DNA from: Spisula solida
Lineage: Eukaryota > Mollusca > Bivalvia > Venerida > Mactridae
Direction: 5' to 3'
Length of the DNA: 64,000 bases
NCBI GenBank assembly: GCA_947247005.1
Contig: OX365950.1
Location: forward strand, 14,272,720-14,336,719
The translations under genes were made by a program, and so were the position numbers. Shown in pieces: positions 1 through 14,160 of the stretch. The stretch's first letter is position 1; each line of letters starts with the position of its first letter. The notes below the pieces were generated by a model. That model was not told the DNA's origin and did not search any database. It saw only the letters and a list, made by a program, of their open reading frames with translations.

Positions 1-287
1 ACAACAAGACCCGGTTGATGTCGAACCACATTCTTTCCTAGTCTCGTTTCGTCATTTGGTTAAGTAGATGTCGCCAAACGTGACGTGATTAATTAACTGT
101 GTTTTAACGTTAATTGAAGCTCGCCTTTTGTTTTATCTATGTGTACATAGGTAAAGCTGATGAGTGTGTTAGAATCTACGATAAAACACATAGCCAAGTA
201 CAAAGTCATGTTAATTATTCCTTAAATGATATACACAATCGCATAATTATTCATTTTTTTCTTAAATAAAATTAATTCTATTTTCAG

Positions 288-3200
288 GACCAACTTGCAT
301 TCTTATAAAACCTGACGGTAAGACCATACATAGCTTTGGTTATGATGCAGAAAATAAGTATGACGAATTAGTCGAAGATGAAGAACATGCAAGCTGGTAT
401 TACTTTCGTCGATTTAAAATGAAGCTCTTCAGTCCACAGGTAATAAACGTTCTCAATGTATATAATCTAACACTCATATGTACAGTACATTTGTAATTGA
501 CACCCCAATGATACCTCAATAGTTTTTTCATTCAATGCCCCGAACACCTACGCCATATTCATTTGTTTACGACTTTCCTTCTAAAAGCCTAATTACGCTA
601 GGTGCTTCTTGGTGACTTTTTGACGCACCAATACCATATTATATTAAACTCTTGATAAACCACGATATATAACTGGTCCAACAAAGGCAATTTTTGATTA
701 CTATTGTCGTGTACGTGATCACTCCAGCGACTGTATGTACTATCCAGTGCCATTTTCAAAATAAGCCTGAGTATGTATCTAGAAAGACGTTGCACTAAAA
801 CACAATTTATGTTATAATAGGGGGTACAAAGAGCATTTATGTTGGAAGGAGAAAGCGGCAACCAACTGGCAGCAAAAACGGTGTTTTCCCTGTCCATCAA
901 GTACCTGAAGGATGATTTGACTGCAGTATCAGATGGTAGAATTATGGATGGTTTTAAAGCATCTGATATCACCTGGGTATTGACAGTACCGGCTATATGG
1001 AACGATGCTGCAAAACAGTTCATGAGGGAAGCGGCACAAGATGTAAGTATTTTCCTATGGTGCCAAAAGATAATTATAGAAAATTGAAAAGGAAAGACAG
1101 CCCTCAACGTAACCAGCCGAGCTCAGAAACCATAAAAGACATCACATATCCCAATTACACGGCACAATGCCCAACACATAGCTGGACGAGAAAACAAAAT
1201 TCAGCGCTAATCCCAGGTACAAAAAGCTGAATGATCTAGTTTTAGCTGTAAAAAACAATTCTGTCATTGTAGCAGGGCACCAGACAATCTGCGTTCTGTC
1301 GTTGTCGTGCAACAAAAAGAAAAAAGCGGCAAGAGCAAATGACGTTCTGTCGTTGGTATGCAGGCGTCAGAGTGGTAACATGTTGTCATTCTGACATCCT
1401 TGCCAAAACTACAAAACGACAGAACGAGGCCATCGCGCATTACTGATTCATGGGCAGCATTTAATACAACGACATAATGGTACTACATTAATCAAAATAT
1501 TCGTCCTATAGTACAATAACAAAAGTAAATGTTATGACAAATGACATCGAATACGTGTTGAACAGACATTTTATTCATAACTTTAAAGATAAGTTAAGTA
1601 CATAAAGTATTTTTTTACATGTTAATAACACATGATGCTAGATTTGTATGTTTTCATTCGTCCCTCCAGGCCGGTATTCCCGGTGATAAACTTACAATCG
1701 CTCTTGAACCAGAAGCTGCAAGTTTATATTGTCGCCATCTTCCAGTGGAACAATGTGGTAAAGGAGAAATTTCATTGGCATCACTTGCACCTGGGAAACG
1801 ATATATTATCCTAGACGCCGGGGGTAGGTAACTCAACATCTCCGTTAATCAAAACAGTAAATGACCGTGGAGAAAACTGTTTTACAATTTGACATGTGGT
1901 TTTCAAGAGCTAACTGATTTTTATAGCATAATCGTTCTGAGTGTACTTTAAGTATGACACAAGAGGCATCGGTAAAACCAAAAGATGATACAAATCGGAC
2001 AGATAAGACCACAATCACACGGTACATTGTCCGACACACAACTGAACGAGAAAATGAATCTTAACCGCTGAAGGAACACACACTTCAAGTTACTGTTAAT
2101 TTTATCATTTTGGCACATGTGTATCGTGACCTCACAAAATACGAATCTATATTATTTGTTTTATAAACTTACAGGTGGAACAGCTGATATAACGGTACAT
2201 GAAGTGTTGCCGGGTGATCAGCTGAAGGAATTACACAAGGCTACTGGAGGGGCTTGGGGAGGTACTCATGTTGACAATGCATACTTCAAATTCCTTGCAG
2301 AAATAGCCGGTAAGTGCAATTTAGTAAGTTAAACGCATCCTTGTTCAAAGCGAACTAGCAAATGCTTAACTAATTTCGGTTTACAACTATATATTTAGAC
2401 AAGTTGTTTTTGTGCCTGTATATGATAATGATCCGATATGTTTCCATCAATTAGAAAAGTAGGAACTATTGTTGCACTTATTTCAGGTATTACTGTTATC
2501 ACAAAGTTCAAAGACAAATATATGGAGGACTACATAGACATGCTTCGAGATTTTGAATTGAAGAAAAGAACAGCAGGGCCAGACAAGGACAGTAAAGTGA
2601 CGTTTAGAATCCCGGTGACTATGATGAACCTTGTTGCAGAAATGAGGGGTAGAACTCTTGAAGCGTGTGTTAAACTAACAAAGTTTGAGGGAAAGGTAAA
2701 ACGCACTAAATGGTTACGATACGATTATACTCACTTATACACACTGTTTGATGATGATGATACCCGACATTAGTCGTTCTACTGTTGCGCGGGTCATCTA
2801 GCTAATTAAACTTGTTAAAACTGGGTCATCTGGCTGTACATAAGTCTGTTCTGTTGTTGAAACTACGTCATTCAGCTGAAACCATGACATTCAGCTTTTA
2901 ATACTGTTATTTGTTAACTTTTTATGACATCTGACAGCTAAAACTTTGCATTATAGCCGTTTTACTGTTGTAACGGTGCTATACAGCTTGGGCATTCAGT
3001 TTTTTTACTGCTGAAACTAGTTCTTTCAGCTTTTCGACAGCTTGGACTTGGGCGTATCATTTATTGTTCAGTTGTGCCTTATATGTTTTTTATATAGAAT
3101 CAACGTTTTTGGTCTGATGCATTTGTAGGTATTGGGATCAAAACTTTTTTATATAGAATCAACGTTTTTGGTCTGATGCATTTGTAGGTATTGGGATCAA

Positions 3201-6130
3201 AACTTTTTTATATAGAATCAACGTTTTTGGTCTGATGCATTTGTAGGTATTGGGATCAAAACCAAGGTGTAAGAGTTCACACACTTTAAATGCCATGTCC
3301 TGAACCACTAGATTGAGTTGACCGGAATGGTTTCTAACTAGACGATCCTTTCTCAAAGATATATAAGATGCTAAGACAGTAGATATGTGTCTATATTCGA
3401 TATTCATGTTTATATTTACTAATCGAATACATACAAATACGACTCGTATATCTATGCATTTAGTTATTTATATACACTGTCAGTTTTTACAGTTTATTTT
3501 CAAGTTTTTAGGCCATTGGTCCATGAATCACACAATTATATAAATACAAACAAGTTAATTGTTACGAACAAGTTATACAGTATTTCATAGTATATGTACA
3601 AAATACAAATGGTATTGTATTGCGCGAGATTATTTACTGGAGACCTACAAAGCTACATGTTATAAAAGCCAGTCCACAGAGGATACATTCCAACCAAATA
3701 CGAACTTATTCCATGTCGTGCACGAGTGGTTGATTTTGTACCTGAACACGTGTTTAATATCTGTAAATCAATAGATTAATACCTGGAATGAAAACATAAC
3801 GTTATTTCATATGTATAGATAGAATATTTCACTAAGTATCAAATTTTATAGGGTGGCCAATTAGAAATTCGGCGTAGTGTATTTACCATTCTCATTATTT
3901 TCAAAGGTGTACGACCGAGTTCACCGTAAATAAAATTGTTTTGAGCCGAAAGCTTCACTCCTAAAATATTTTTTAAAAAGTGTAAATGAGAGCGTTCTAA
4001 AAGTTCGGCATCAGTTAACCCCTATATTTCAGAGCCATAATTCAATATTGGAATGACTTACAGATAGTGTTGGGAATTTAGTCAAATAAGACTTAAGTTT
4101 AAAAATTGCTTTACAAGCTTGACCATTAAGTGTTTCGAATGTTTTTGTAAACGACCCCCGTTGGAAAATGTTATGCCTGGTATGTGAAGTAATTCACAAT
4201 TTCAAGTTCATCAATTGTAAAAGAATTTCAGATCCTGTCTTAGACGCCCACCTTTTCTAAAGAACATAATTTTAGTTTGATTTTTTTGACATTCGCTGTT
4301 AATTTCCACTTGTTACAATAATCCTTCAAAGTATTCAATCCGCTCTGTAAGCTACAAATGTAATTTCGTCCTTAGCGAATAAAACGATGTCATCAGCGTA
4401 TAACAACAAAAATATTTTCAGTGTATCTATACCAACCCCTTTGAAACCGTTAGTTTCCAGATGTTCTTCAAGGTCATTACAAAAAGTGAAAAAATGAAAG
4501 GAGAAAGACAATCTCCTTGACGGACGCCCAAAAAACACTCAAAACTGTCAGAGCCTAAGCAATTTCGATTTTTAACCCGCGATTTGACATTCAAATATAG
4601 TGACCTAATAACATTTAAGATTTTCCCCCAATGCCATATATTATTAGTTTATAAAATATATTTTCTCTAACTAGTAGATCAAACGCTTTTGTGTAATCGA
4701 TAAAACAAACAAATAAATTCTCGTTGTTGTTTAAAAGATGGTTAATTATATCGCTTAAAACAAAAACATTATCAGTGGTTCCCATGTTTTCCCGAAATCC
4801 AGCTTGTAATAATCAAACACGTATTTTTAAGGTACAATTAACTTATTTATGTTCTATTTTAATTGGTCAACAGTTTCCACTAAAACTTAAGTAAACACAT
4901 AGCCCTCTTATGTATTCAATTATAGAACATAAATATAAATATCTAACATTGACACAAATCTACTGCCATACTGATATTCACATACCATCTTCGTGGAAAA
5001 CTTTATATTTGCAAAATATTTATAAATTAAAATATTGTGATGAGCAAACATTAATTATGAAGATTAATTAATGTTGTCATATAGATGAGTGTAGCTCTTA
5101 ACACAATGCGTTAAGCCTCTGCAGAATTCGATACAGTAACTCTAGATGTAACTCTCATTTAGCTAGGAATTTTTATATTTTTTCTACTTAAATAGTTTCT
5201 ACTAAGTTGCCGTGCGAATATCAACCCATTTAAAGGACATGTACGTAGGTCACACGAGCCAAAGGAATTCTAATTAATTCAAAAATGACAATGTGCTCAT
5301 TGAGCGATATAGGGTCAGCTTAGCCCACAAAGTGTTGTGATTTTACATGCGTCATGTATTATGCTTAACTTTAATGTGGCAACCTTCAAGACACATTATT
5401 TATCGTTTAATTTCAGGTAAAGGTATTAGGTGACAAGATACGAGTTGATCAAGGTGTTGTCAAGACATTTTTTGAAACGTGCATCAACTGTATACTGATC
5501 CACGTGAAAGCCCTGTTGCGCGAGTCTACATGCACAAATATTGATACACTTGTTATGGTTGGTGGCTTCTCCGAATCACCATTATTGCAGGATGCGATAC
5601 GAAAGAGTTTAAAAAATATTAAAGTCATCACACCCAATGAAGCAGGTCTGGCTGTCCTAAAAGGTGCAGTCATATATGGTCATATGCCAGCTACAATAAC
5701 TACCAGAGTCAGCAAGTATACGTACGGCACAGACGTTTGCCCTATATTTGACCCGGTGAAACATCCCATTGAACGACAGGTGACGTGGGCAGATGGCAGC
5801 GTTCGATGCAAGGGTATATTTTCTACTCTTGTCAAACATGACCAAATCCTTGAAGTGGGAAAAGCGCAAGACGAAGAAATATTTACCACGGTTCATGAAA
5901 ACCAAAGCAGTATGAGTATGGATATTTACGCAGCGCAGAACAAGATTCCAGAATTCGTAGATGAAGATGGTTGTGAAAAGAAAGGAAAGTTTGTTGTCCC
6001 TGTATCTGGATTTGGAAAAGACAGAAAGGTTGCGGTAAAGCTTATTTTCGGTGGAACGGAAATACATGTTGAATGCCAAGATGTCGCTGCAGGAACCACT
6101 ACAAGTTTGAAGGTCGATTTTCTGTCTTGA
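288..6130 (+). CDS. HSPA12: HSPA12-like (Hsp70 family) gene, copy 1, 5' exon outside window
   Basis: Six exons are seen: 288-439, 821-1042, 1670-1823, 2175-2309, 2487-2695 and 5417-6130 (stop included), all with AG acceptors and GT donors. The first begins in phase 1, so the exon carrying the DFGTT phosphate-1 loop lies left of the window. The product is an Hsp70-fold ATP-binding protein of the divergent HSPA12 branch. Visible motifs are PAIWNDAAKQFMREAA (exon 2), the phosphate-2 loop LDAGGGTAD split by the intron at 1824-2174, and the adenosine-side motif VMVGGFSESPLLQDA near 5550-5595. The C-terminus is VDFLS. HSPA12 proteins lack the usual Hsp70 peptide-binding C-terminal domain, which fits the short tail. 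No stops or frameshifts occur in the exons, so it looks intact. The last intron (2.7 kb) is swollen by repeats and a LINE. A possible AATAAA lies at 6800. Family assignment is firm; A or B orthology is not resolvable. Confidence 0.92.
1096..1260 (+). repeat. dispersed repeat R, copy 1 (intron of HSPA12 copy 1)
   Basis: Contains the R signature: CCTCAACGTAACCAGCCGAG, then CGGCACAATGCCCAACACA, then AAAAAGCTGAATGA. The same ordered blocks occur at 28500, 37645 and, inverted, at 2780, 34225, 61200 and 62800. No coding potential. It lies inside the 1043-1669 intron. Confidence 0.6.
2780..3085 (-). repeat. dispersed repeat R, copy 2 (inverted)
   Basis: Reverse orientation of the R family. Degenerate internal subrepeats of the type GAAACT..GTCATTCAGCT recur several times, as in the 34225 copy. 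It lies in the last intron of HSPA12 copy 1. Strongly diverged, so the ends are approximate. Confidence 0.5.
3086..3262. repeat. 59-bp tandem repeat, three copies
   Basis: Three essentially identical 59-bp units, each running from TTTTTTATATAGAATCAACG to ATTGGGATCAAAAC. They total exactly 177 bp in the last intron of HSPA12 copy 1. The near identity suggests recent expansion or an assembly-sensitive site. Confidence 0.9.
3830..4830 (-). mobile_element. non-LTR retrotransposon fragment (GVRQG-type RT), 5'- and 3'-truncated
   Basis: Reading the minus strand from 4830 downwards gives, in scattered frames, reverse-transcriptase pieces: a motif A of the form FIDYTKAFD (around 4690-4720), a GVRQGD.LS block near 4530, then NDLEEHLETNGFKGV and LLLYADDIVLFAKDE (4370-4460). 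The YADD catalytic motif is readable, but stops and frameshifts break the ORF. The same lineage appears at 46515-46820 and, as its C-terminal part, at 51330-52226. It sits inside the last intron of HSPA12 copy 1. Confidence 0.8.
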
Positions 6131-7188
6131 ACACATGGATGGATATTGCTTTGTTGTATACATTGTCGACCATAATCATTGCTTTTAGCAGAACAATTGA
6201 AAAGTGAGTTGTTACTACCGCCTAGTGTGATGAACCTTTTTATGCAAATGAATTACTTGACTTGATTTGTGTTGTATGCAGAAATTATTGTAATCAGTTA
6301 ATTAAATGTATAGACTGTCATAACGCTATGTATCATAATACACTTAAATAGCATTACCGTGTTGTGTTTTTTCATATGAACAATATTTTATCATTTAATG
6401 TGTACTTAGTTTATAAATATACGTGGGCAGGTTTATATATACACAAACTGTACTTGGTATTGTACATTATAGACGGGTTTTGGTGTTACATGTAAATATA
6501 GTTTAGTGTGCATCGATTATCTGCACATGTCGGGTTTTTCCAGACCACATATTTTGCGTATGAGTAGATTCAAGATTACAAACACAAAACAAGAAATATT
6601 CAACCCCTGAAGGTTTTCGCAGTTTCTACTATAATGACCTTGGTAAGCACTGAATCCGAGCCAAATACAAGTAAATATCTGGAAGCACTGAACAGTTTAA
6701 AGAACGTTTTATCAAATCATTTGCGGAAATCTTAAACTTGCACACATATTTAAATGTTTCAGTAAATTACCTCAAACTTGTAATTGTTAGATAGTTGTAA
6801 ATAAATTAAATTTGTTCGTAAGTTTAAACTGTTCGTATGTGTTTTGATAGAACATTTCGATAATGTCCCTTAGTATAACGGTTTGATTGTCAGGATGTTT
6901 TGCGGAACGGACAGACAACACTAAGTGATAATGCATTCCAGGAATTTGCTACATGCAAGTTCAATAACCAAAGAGTCTACTACTTAACAAATAGTGAAAC
7001 ACGAATTAAATCCAATAAAGGATTTTAAATCGGAAGTAAAACTTTGAAAAAAGCAAGAAATGCAATAAACTTTAAGAATCAATTAACAAAGGGAGGTGAC
7101 ACATAGTTTGTGTAAAAGGTGATAATGCCCTGCGCAAATTAAAAATAATATTGAAATTCGCGAATTAAGATCATAATTCTAATATAAA
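6131..7188. other. 3' flank of HSPA12 copy 1
   Basis: AT-rich, no ORF of note. Holds the presumed 3' UTR; AATAAA at 6800-6805 is the most likely cleavage signal. No recognised repeat. Confidence 0.4.
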
Positions 7189-9296
7189 CTAAGGCATTGC
7201 CTAAAACAGATGATCCATTTAAACAAACATAATAAATTATTAACGTTATTAAGTGTGTACTGTAAAATTTTAATGGAGACAATTAGTTACTTTTCAAATA
7301 CTACAACCAAAGCAAATGTGATAAATTGATATTCCCTTGATATGATATGATATGTTAATGGGATGAAACCCATATATAAACATAACGAAACGATTCACAC
7401 ACTGTTCACATCCATTTTCATGTATGCATATTTAAGGAGCCACAGACCACAATAAATGATTTTCAGCGCCATATACAGTGTAATTCCCAGTTGATTTCCA
7501 GTTACCAATTAATTTTAAATGATGAATTTAACGGACCCACATTATCAATGTTTACTTGGTATTTGCCCATTCTAGAAGCCGAGACTAATAACTAACAAGA
7601 GCAACGCCTACGAGTGCTGGACGGTCGACTTTCTCGTACTTGATAGTATGCTTGCTCATCTGTGAGTGAAAATTTAAAAATAACAAGGGCAGATAACTCA
7701 TAAAATAGGTATAGGTAAAGGGTTACCACCCTTGTAAGTATGGACTCTCCCTGTAAGGGTGAATAACTGTGTTGAGTTTCAAGTGGATACCTTTGATAAT
7801 CTTAGAGAAATTGGCATTGTTGTGTAAAAGTTCTAAGTTAGAAAAGGGGATTAACTCTAATAATTTGCTTGAAAGATTAGTTTCCTCTTGTCAGTAGATG
7901 TAGGACAGTAGGTCATCACATGCCACAAGTGTATAGACTTTCAAGTTGAAAGATTTGATAGTGTTTGAGAAAATTCAGTTAATGTGTTAAATTTGCCATT
8001 ATTTCTATATACTAAGTTAAAACAAGGGCAGATAACTCCATAAATATAGATCACAGAGTTACCAGCCTTGTCGGTATGGAATCCCGTTGTGATGGTAAAT
8101 AACTATGTTGAGTTTCAAGTAGATGCCTGTAATAAAATGACTCTGACTATTAACTAAACAAACGCACAAGCAGATGCACACGATCCCGTCGTAATAGCTC
8201 TACTTTTTCTTCGAGCTTTACATGATTTAGCCACATTATCTCCGGCCATTATATTAATTATTATGCAATACAAACGCATAAACTGATATTTCGACGCTAT
8301 AATAGCGTTTATGCATGTTTTTCATAGGAGCCTTCACCCCAACAGGCCTGGTAATAAATTAAGGGCAATAGCTCTTAACGAAAATTGACCGATAAAAAAG
8401 GTTGAAGTGCATCATCACAGTTATCAGTATGAGCGTTCATATTCATTTTAAGTTCCATGAAATTCTGCCAGCTAGTTACAAAGAAATGATTGGGAATGGA
8501 CGGGCTAATGGAATTTTTCAATAAATCAAGGACAATAACTTATAAAAGTTTATTGGTCATAAAATTGACTAACTTAAAAACCTTGACGGGCATCTTCACT
8601 TATTTAGTATAATGGCTGTCGATGGACAATGCATGTTCTTTTTTTAAGTGTAAGCTGTATTGCCAGTCGACACGCGCATTACCCCACCAGCCGGTAGTAA
8701 AAGTTAAGTGTTACATAAGTTAAGTGAGTCACAATGTTAACTATTGACTATAATTGTAGATATGATTGAAGAACAGCGTCAAATACCACGGCACTTCTCG
8801 ATATTGACTTTACGGGATAAAACCCTTTTCCAGAACCCAGAATTTTACGGTCATGGGGCAAGCCAACAGGCAGCATATAGCAAGAGTGTATTTATAAATA
8901 ATTCTTTTTTCAACTTTTAAACGTGAAAAACATATATTGTCGATACATCAATATCGCTTCCTATCAATGGCAGCTCTAATGACGGCAGTGTTCATATCAT
9001 CACACCGGTGGTCACACGGCAGCTACACACTGGCATGTACAGTCACAGCAGAGCGACGGATGAACACTGACCAACACGACAGAGACTTTGTTTAATGCAG
9101 ATCAACCAACACTGACCTTGACGATGTGTTCTTTGAATGGTCGTGGGACAACTGTACTTCTTCTGTCTTATAGTGTTCATTCGTGTACAGTACAGTATTG
9201 GACTTTGCAAACAACATATATTGTATATAGAGGCATATGAAAAAAAATCTTTGGACTGAGGCTTTACACTGTCACATCAATTTTTATCATTTATAT

Positions 9297-9671
9297 AGAG
9301 TATCTTGCATGAGTGCTCATTACATACGAGTTTTATTAAACGAGTGGACAAAATGATATTGTTTTTGTCGACGAGTTTAATAAAACTCGTATGTAATGAG
9401 CACGAATGTAAGATTCTATTTATCACATAACCTTAAAAATGCACATTATTGTTCAAAAGGGTTATGTACGCTGCATTTGTTTCAGCCAAAATTCAGCGGT
9501 ACAATGAACGCGACGTCTTGGCGACGTTGATTTTATCCTGACGTCATTGATGGATCAATGCATGGATTGGCTAACGTCACGTCAAGCTAATTTAATTAAA
9601 TATTTATTGCACAGTCTGGGAGTGCCGAACGATATTTACGGCACGGCACTTCTGGGCCGCAGGTTATGTGA
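9297..9671 (-). mobile_element. hairpin-bearing element, copy A
   Basis: Same element as 50665-51071, in opposite orientation. It has arms of about 29 bp (GTGCTCATTACATACGAGTT and on) at 9313-9341 and 9373-9401, then a body ending CCGCAGGTTATGTGA. Internal TTATCACATAACC recurs at 9420. Relative to copy B it lacks 27 bp at the hairpin tip. Confidence 0.75.
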
Positions 9672-11412
9672 TAAGTGAAAATCCAAAATCATTAAATGGG
9701 ACTTGAAATTAAAACCATAATTAATGATATCGGAGGGCCAATATCCACCGAGAAATGTTTTGTTTGTTATAATTTGAGCGTTTTTCTTCCAAAAAATAAC
9801 AAATAATTCTCAAGCTATTGACACAACAGCAATAGACAGTGTTGTCCTCCAGTATTAGTAACATGGCCATCTTCTACAGAATGATTGTTGATTATTAATT
9901 CACCATAAATGGTTGGTTGGTTGAAAATAAATATTTTTCAAAATTGTTGACAATAATTTGGGTACGAACAAATTTGGATCCGCTTCGTTTAGGATGAAAA
10001 TCAGCATCGAAAGTTGAGTTAATTGTATAAATACGTTAATTATGTGTAAACAAGACAGTTTTCCTTGCTTAAAACAAGTACTTCAATCTTATAAGCAGTT
10101 ATTTTGCCGATTTAAGGCTTCCGGCGTTCTGTGTAAGTTTTTCTGTGCATTCCAAAATGGCGGTCAAAATTTCCTTAGCAGCCTGGAATTTTTATCTCCC
10201 CTTCATTAATGTTTTTTGCGGACTGGGGTGTTTCGTAATCTTATGGAATATTCTTAAAATCATTAAAACATAAAAGATAATTTATGAGCAACAAATTTGT
10301 TGACATTAGTGAAATCGAAATGATTATCATCCACATCCTCAGAGTACCCGTTTCCCGCCAACACTTCTACACACAAATCTCAGTCGATTAGGGCTGACCA
10401 AAATTCGGATTGGCTATTTTAAAAACTCGCAAGCACGCAATACCGTCCGTTATAACATCGAGTTCGGCCTCGATGGATCACCTATTTTGTTTTCATTTAA
10501 AACCTTTTAGTCATATTATGTATGCATTTTTAGTGATTTATAGTTCTCTCCGTATCTATTGAGTGTTTATTTGCAGTTCTTATTTAAAAGGAAGGTCATA
10601 CATGTATTCTATCCCAAACTTGGCCATAAGTTATGTTTTATCATTCCGATTGTACTGAAATTTACAAGGGAAGGCCAAAAAACTATTATTTATTATTTTA
10701 AAGCATAAAACTTTCATATTCAAGTTTGGTTGTTATGAGGGCATGTCTTATCTTTCCCGTTGGCCCCAGTCCTTTAACGTAAGAAACCCAATTCTATTCT
10801 TTTCATTGATGCAAGCGCCAGAAATTAACTTTTGACAGTTAGACAACAAAGTGGGATAACGGCACAGAAAACTCATCAAATATCTATACCTGATCATTGA
10901 CAGTTGATAAATATATAGGTACGTTGCTTTGATTGTCATTCTTTGACAAATCGGCGTCATAATATTGAGTTTGTTCTACGATTTATTTAGTTGTAATGTG
11001 AACAATCGCATCGTCCGATAGTCTTAGAAGGTGTGATCTGGCAATATTGGTCGCTCATTTCATGTTTGGAAGGTTTAATGTTTACGAATATATGTTTTAT
11101 TGCTTTTGTTATCTAGTATTATCCTTCCTACGAAATAAGAATGTCAGTTTTTGATAATTGACGGGTAATTAAATGAGAAATGGACGTTCACACAACCCAA
11201 TGCATATTTTTGATCAATTTGAAGGGTCTAGTGAGCAACCTTTCCCTATTCTATAGAGATCTTGACTTTATTTTTTGGTTTGGTTTGTTGGGCTGTAGAG
11301 GGGACCATGGGGTCACATCCACATGCCAATCACCTGTGGTCCGTATAAGGTGTTGGAAATTGACAAGATTTACTAAAAACATGTGAAATATACACAATTA
11401 TAGGGATTCTAG

Positions 11413-11439
11413 AATCGCGATGCCGAAGGCATCGCGATT
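11413..11439. repeat. perfect 12-bp palindrome with 3-nt loop
   Basis: AATCGCGATGCC, GAA, GGCATCGCGATT. GC-rich in an AT-rich setting, near the centre of the large inverted-repeat structure. Function unknown. Confidence 0.8.
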
Positions 11440-14066
11440 TAGAATCGCCAGACGGCATTGTACGTGTTGCGAGTTTTTAGCCCATCCAAAATTTGGTCAC
11501 CCCTGTCAGAGTGAAATTTGTGTGTACAGGAAGTGGTTTTTTCGGGGTACTCTGAAGACGTGAATGGAATTGGCAAACTCATTTTAAAAAATATTATTGT
11601 TGTTAATAAATTATCTTTTATTTTTTAATGATGTTTAAAAATGTTCCTTGAGATAACCGAAGGCCCTAGCTTACAAAAGGGGAGGTAAGAATGCTAGCGC
11701 GCGAGATAAAGGCGGTCGGTTAGGATTTTAGACTGTCCCTCGCAAACGGAAGTCTGTCATCCTCGCTTCGGTCAAGTAAGTAGCCTAAAATATGCTTATA
11801 CGATTAAAGTACTTGTTTCAAACAAGGAAAACTGTCTTCTATACACATAATTAGCGTAGGTAAACACGGATATACTCTAATGTATTTCCGTGAGGTAAAC
11901 AAAGGAATCAACGTTCGATGCTAATTTGCATCACAAAGTTTGATAAACGAAGCGTATCCAAATTTGTTCGTACCCAAATTGTCAACAACAAACAATCAAC
12001 CCAACCATTTATTGTGAATTAATTATCAACAATCATTCTGTGTTAGATGACCATGTTAATTGATCTTATAATGTAGGACAACTGTCTACTGCTGGTTTGT
12101 CAATACAGATCTCCGTGAAAACATATGAGAATTGACCAAAACAATGTAACTTTTCACACGGAAATACATTAGACGGAAAAGCAACTCATTCGACTCCCAC
12201 TATTTTTTCTATATAGGTCGCCATATTGGAATGAAATATCGCGATCGGCTTACTTGTACGAGACTTAGCGAGACTTGACGAGATTCTCAAGTTGGCGCTA
12301 ATTTTCCCGCTAGCCGCCGCCATCTTGGATTATTTCACAAATTCAGCCTGATTTGTCAATGAGATATTTGTTTTCATTTAAAGCAACTCTTCGTCAAAAT
12401 AAGCAAAGATGGGAATTTATTTGTTCCGTTATGTGTTTGGAAAGTTTTTGTATAGATAGTTTGGACGATTCATCTGACAATTGTGACATAGACCACATTT
12501 TCTGTGACCTATCATGAACGGTAAATTTTCAATCGACGGGTTTTGGATTGCTTCCGATATTTACTTTTTTAAATCCCTAAGGAAACTTATTTACGACTGT
12601 TTTTCTTATAAATCAATATTTTTTGTGATCTTTGGGGTGTCCTCTATTTGTTGAAAATGATCAAACCACTTAGTTTTGTGGTTTTGACACGAAAAAAAGA
12701 TTTCTTTTGGATAAGTCATGTTCACAATTATCGTGCTTACCGAAGCGCGCAATGCATTATGGGTAGTCAGGTCATAACTAGGCTATTTTTAGACCTGCGT
12801 ATCCGTTCTGTGTATATCCGTGCTTTTCATGAGTGCTTTTATGATCATTTATAAGAAAGTTTTTTGGGAAAAAAGCTCAAAATATAAGTTAACAAAGAAC
12901 ATGAATTCCTCGGTGCTTTTTGTCTGTGGATAGTATGAACATAACAAGACCGAAGAAGTGACAGTTGTACCAAGACCCTTCAAGTTCAAAGAACCCTCAG
13001 ATCCAGTTAAGGCCTGTGTTGGTTGACCCGTGTTTAACAAAGTTTCTGTCGTGTTGATCAGTATTCATCTGTCGCTCTGCTGTGACTGTCCATTACAGTA
13101 TGTAGCTGCCATGTGACCTCCGGTGTGATGCAATCATAAGAGCTGTCATTGACCTAAGCGGTATCAACAATATTTTTAACCAGTCGATTATCGATTCACA
13201 TTTTAGAATATTCCCCATATCGACATTACTGGTTAAAACCTGTTGTCTGGGATTACGGAATTAATTCAGCGACAATGTGCGAGATATTCCGAATGTACGT
13301 CAGGGGGGAAACTGATATAGCGTATAGAGCAACTAGGTACAAAAATCGCGATTATTTTAGCCAAAAGATAAGAATTTGAATAAAGTCTTACTTGAACACA
13401 TTGACAACATTATTTTACGACTTCGCTGACAATTTTTTGCCACAATAATATGTTTAACTTGAAAAATGAGTATATTTTCTCACCATCGGTATCGAGCTTC
13501 GAAAGCGACAGTGTAGAATAAAATGCAATATTTCAAATATTGAACTTTTTTTCAGATAATTCTTGCTAAAGTTTAAAAATTAAGATGTTTAATGATAATG
13601 TGCAACAATTTTTTTATATGTTTTTCATGTTTAAACGTTGAAAAAAGAAAAAATATACACTCCCGCTATACCGCTTATTGCTTGCTAACACCCTGACCGT
13701 GAAATTCCGGTTCCGGAAAATTGGGTTTTACTGAGTAATGTCGATATCGAGAACCGATACCTGAGTAAATGAATGGAACCACCGAAAATCCTCCTTTTCC
13801 TGCACAAAACAGTCCGTCTGTTAAATGTAAGTTCACAAATTGTAAAAATGTGTCAAGTCTAAACTCTAAAGAAACCTGCTATCTCAAAGCTGAATATATA
13901 CCCAACATGTACGGTGTAGAATGGCTAAAAAGGGATCATTGACTGAAAAGCCTGTTTCTTGTTCGTCTATATGTGTAACTGTATAACGATGTATCGCCGA
14001 TGCTTGTCTTCCTCTATATTGGAATCATCGATATGCCTTGGGTCGTATCAATGACAGCTCTAGTCG

Positions 14067-14160
14067 TCATTCAAGAAAACGCTAAAACACACTGTTCTTA
14101 AAACCATATTCTGGCTGATTATCATTTTGATTCCTTAGGGGTCTCCTAAAAGGTAGTTCA
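14067..14160 (+). mobile_element. CR1/L2-like LINE 3' fragment
   Basis: Runs from TCATTCAAGAAAACGCTAAA to GGTCTCCTAAAAGGTAGTT and matches 26255-26345 of the LINE at 24735, that is, the codons for SFKKALKTH and the start of its 3' UTR. A scrap of the same family inside the right arm of the palindromic structure. Confidence 0.7.

Noticed and set aside
598..1107. 169-codon minus-strand frame
   Set aside because: Antisense shadow of HSPA12 exon 821-1042.
10150..10170. YY1-like AAAATGGCGG, also AAGATGGCG at 17955
   Set aside because: Isolated short matches inside repeats; no support for function.
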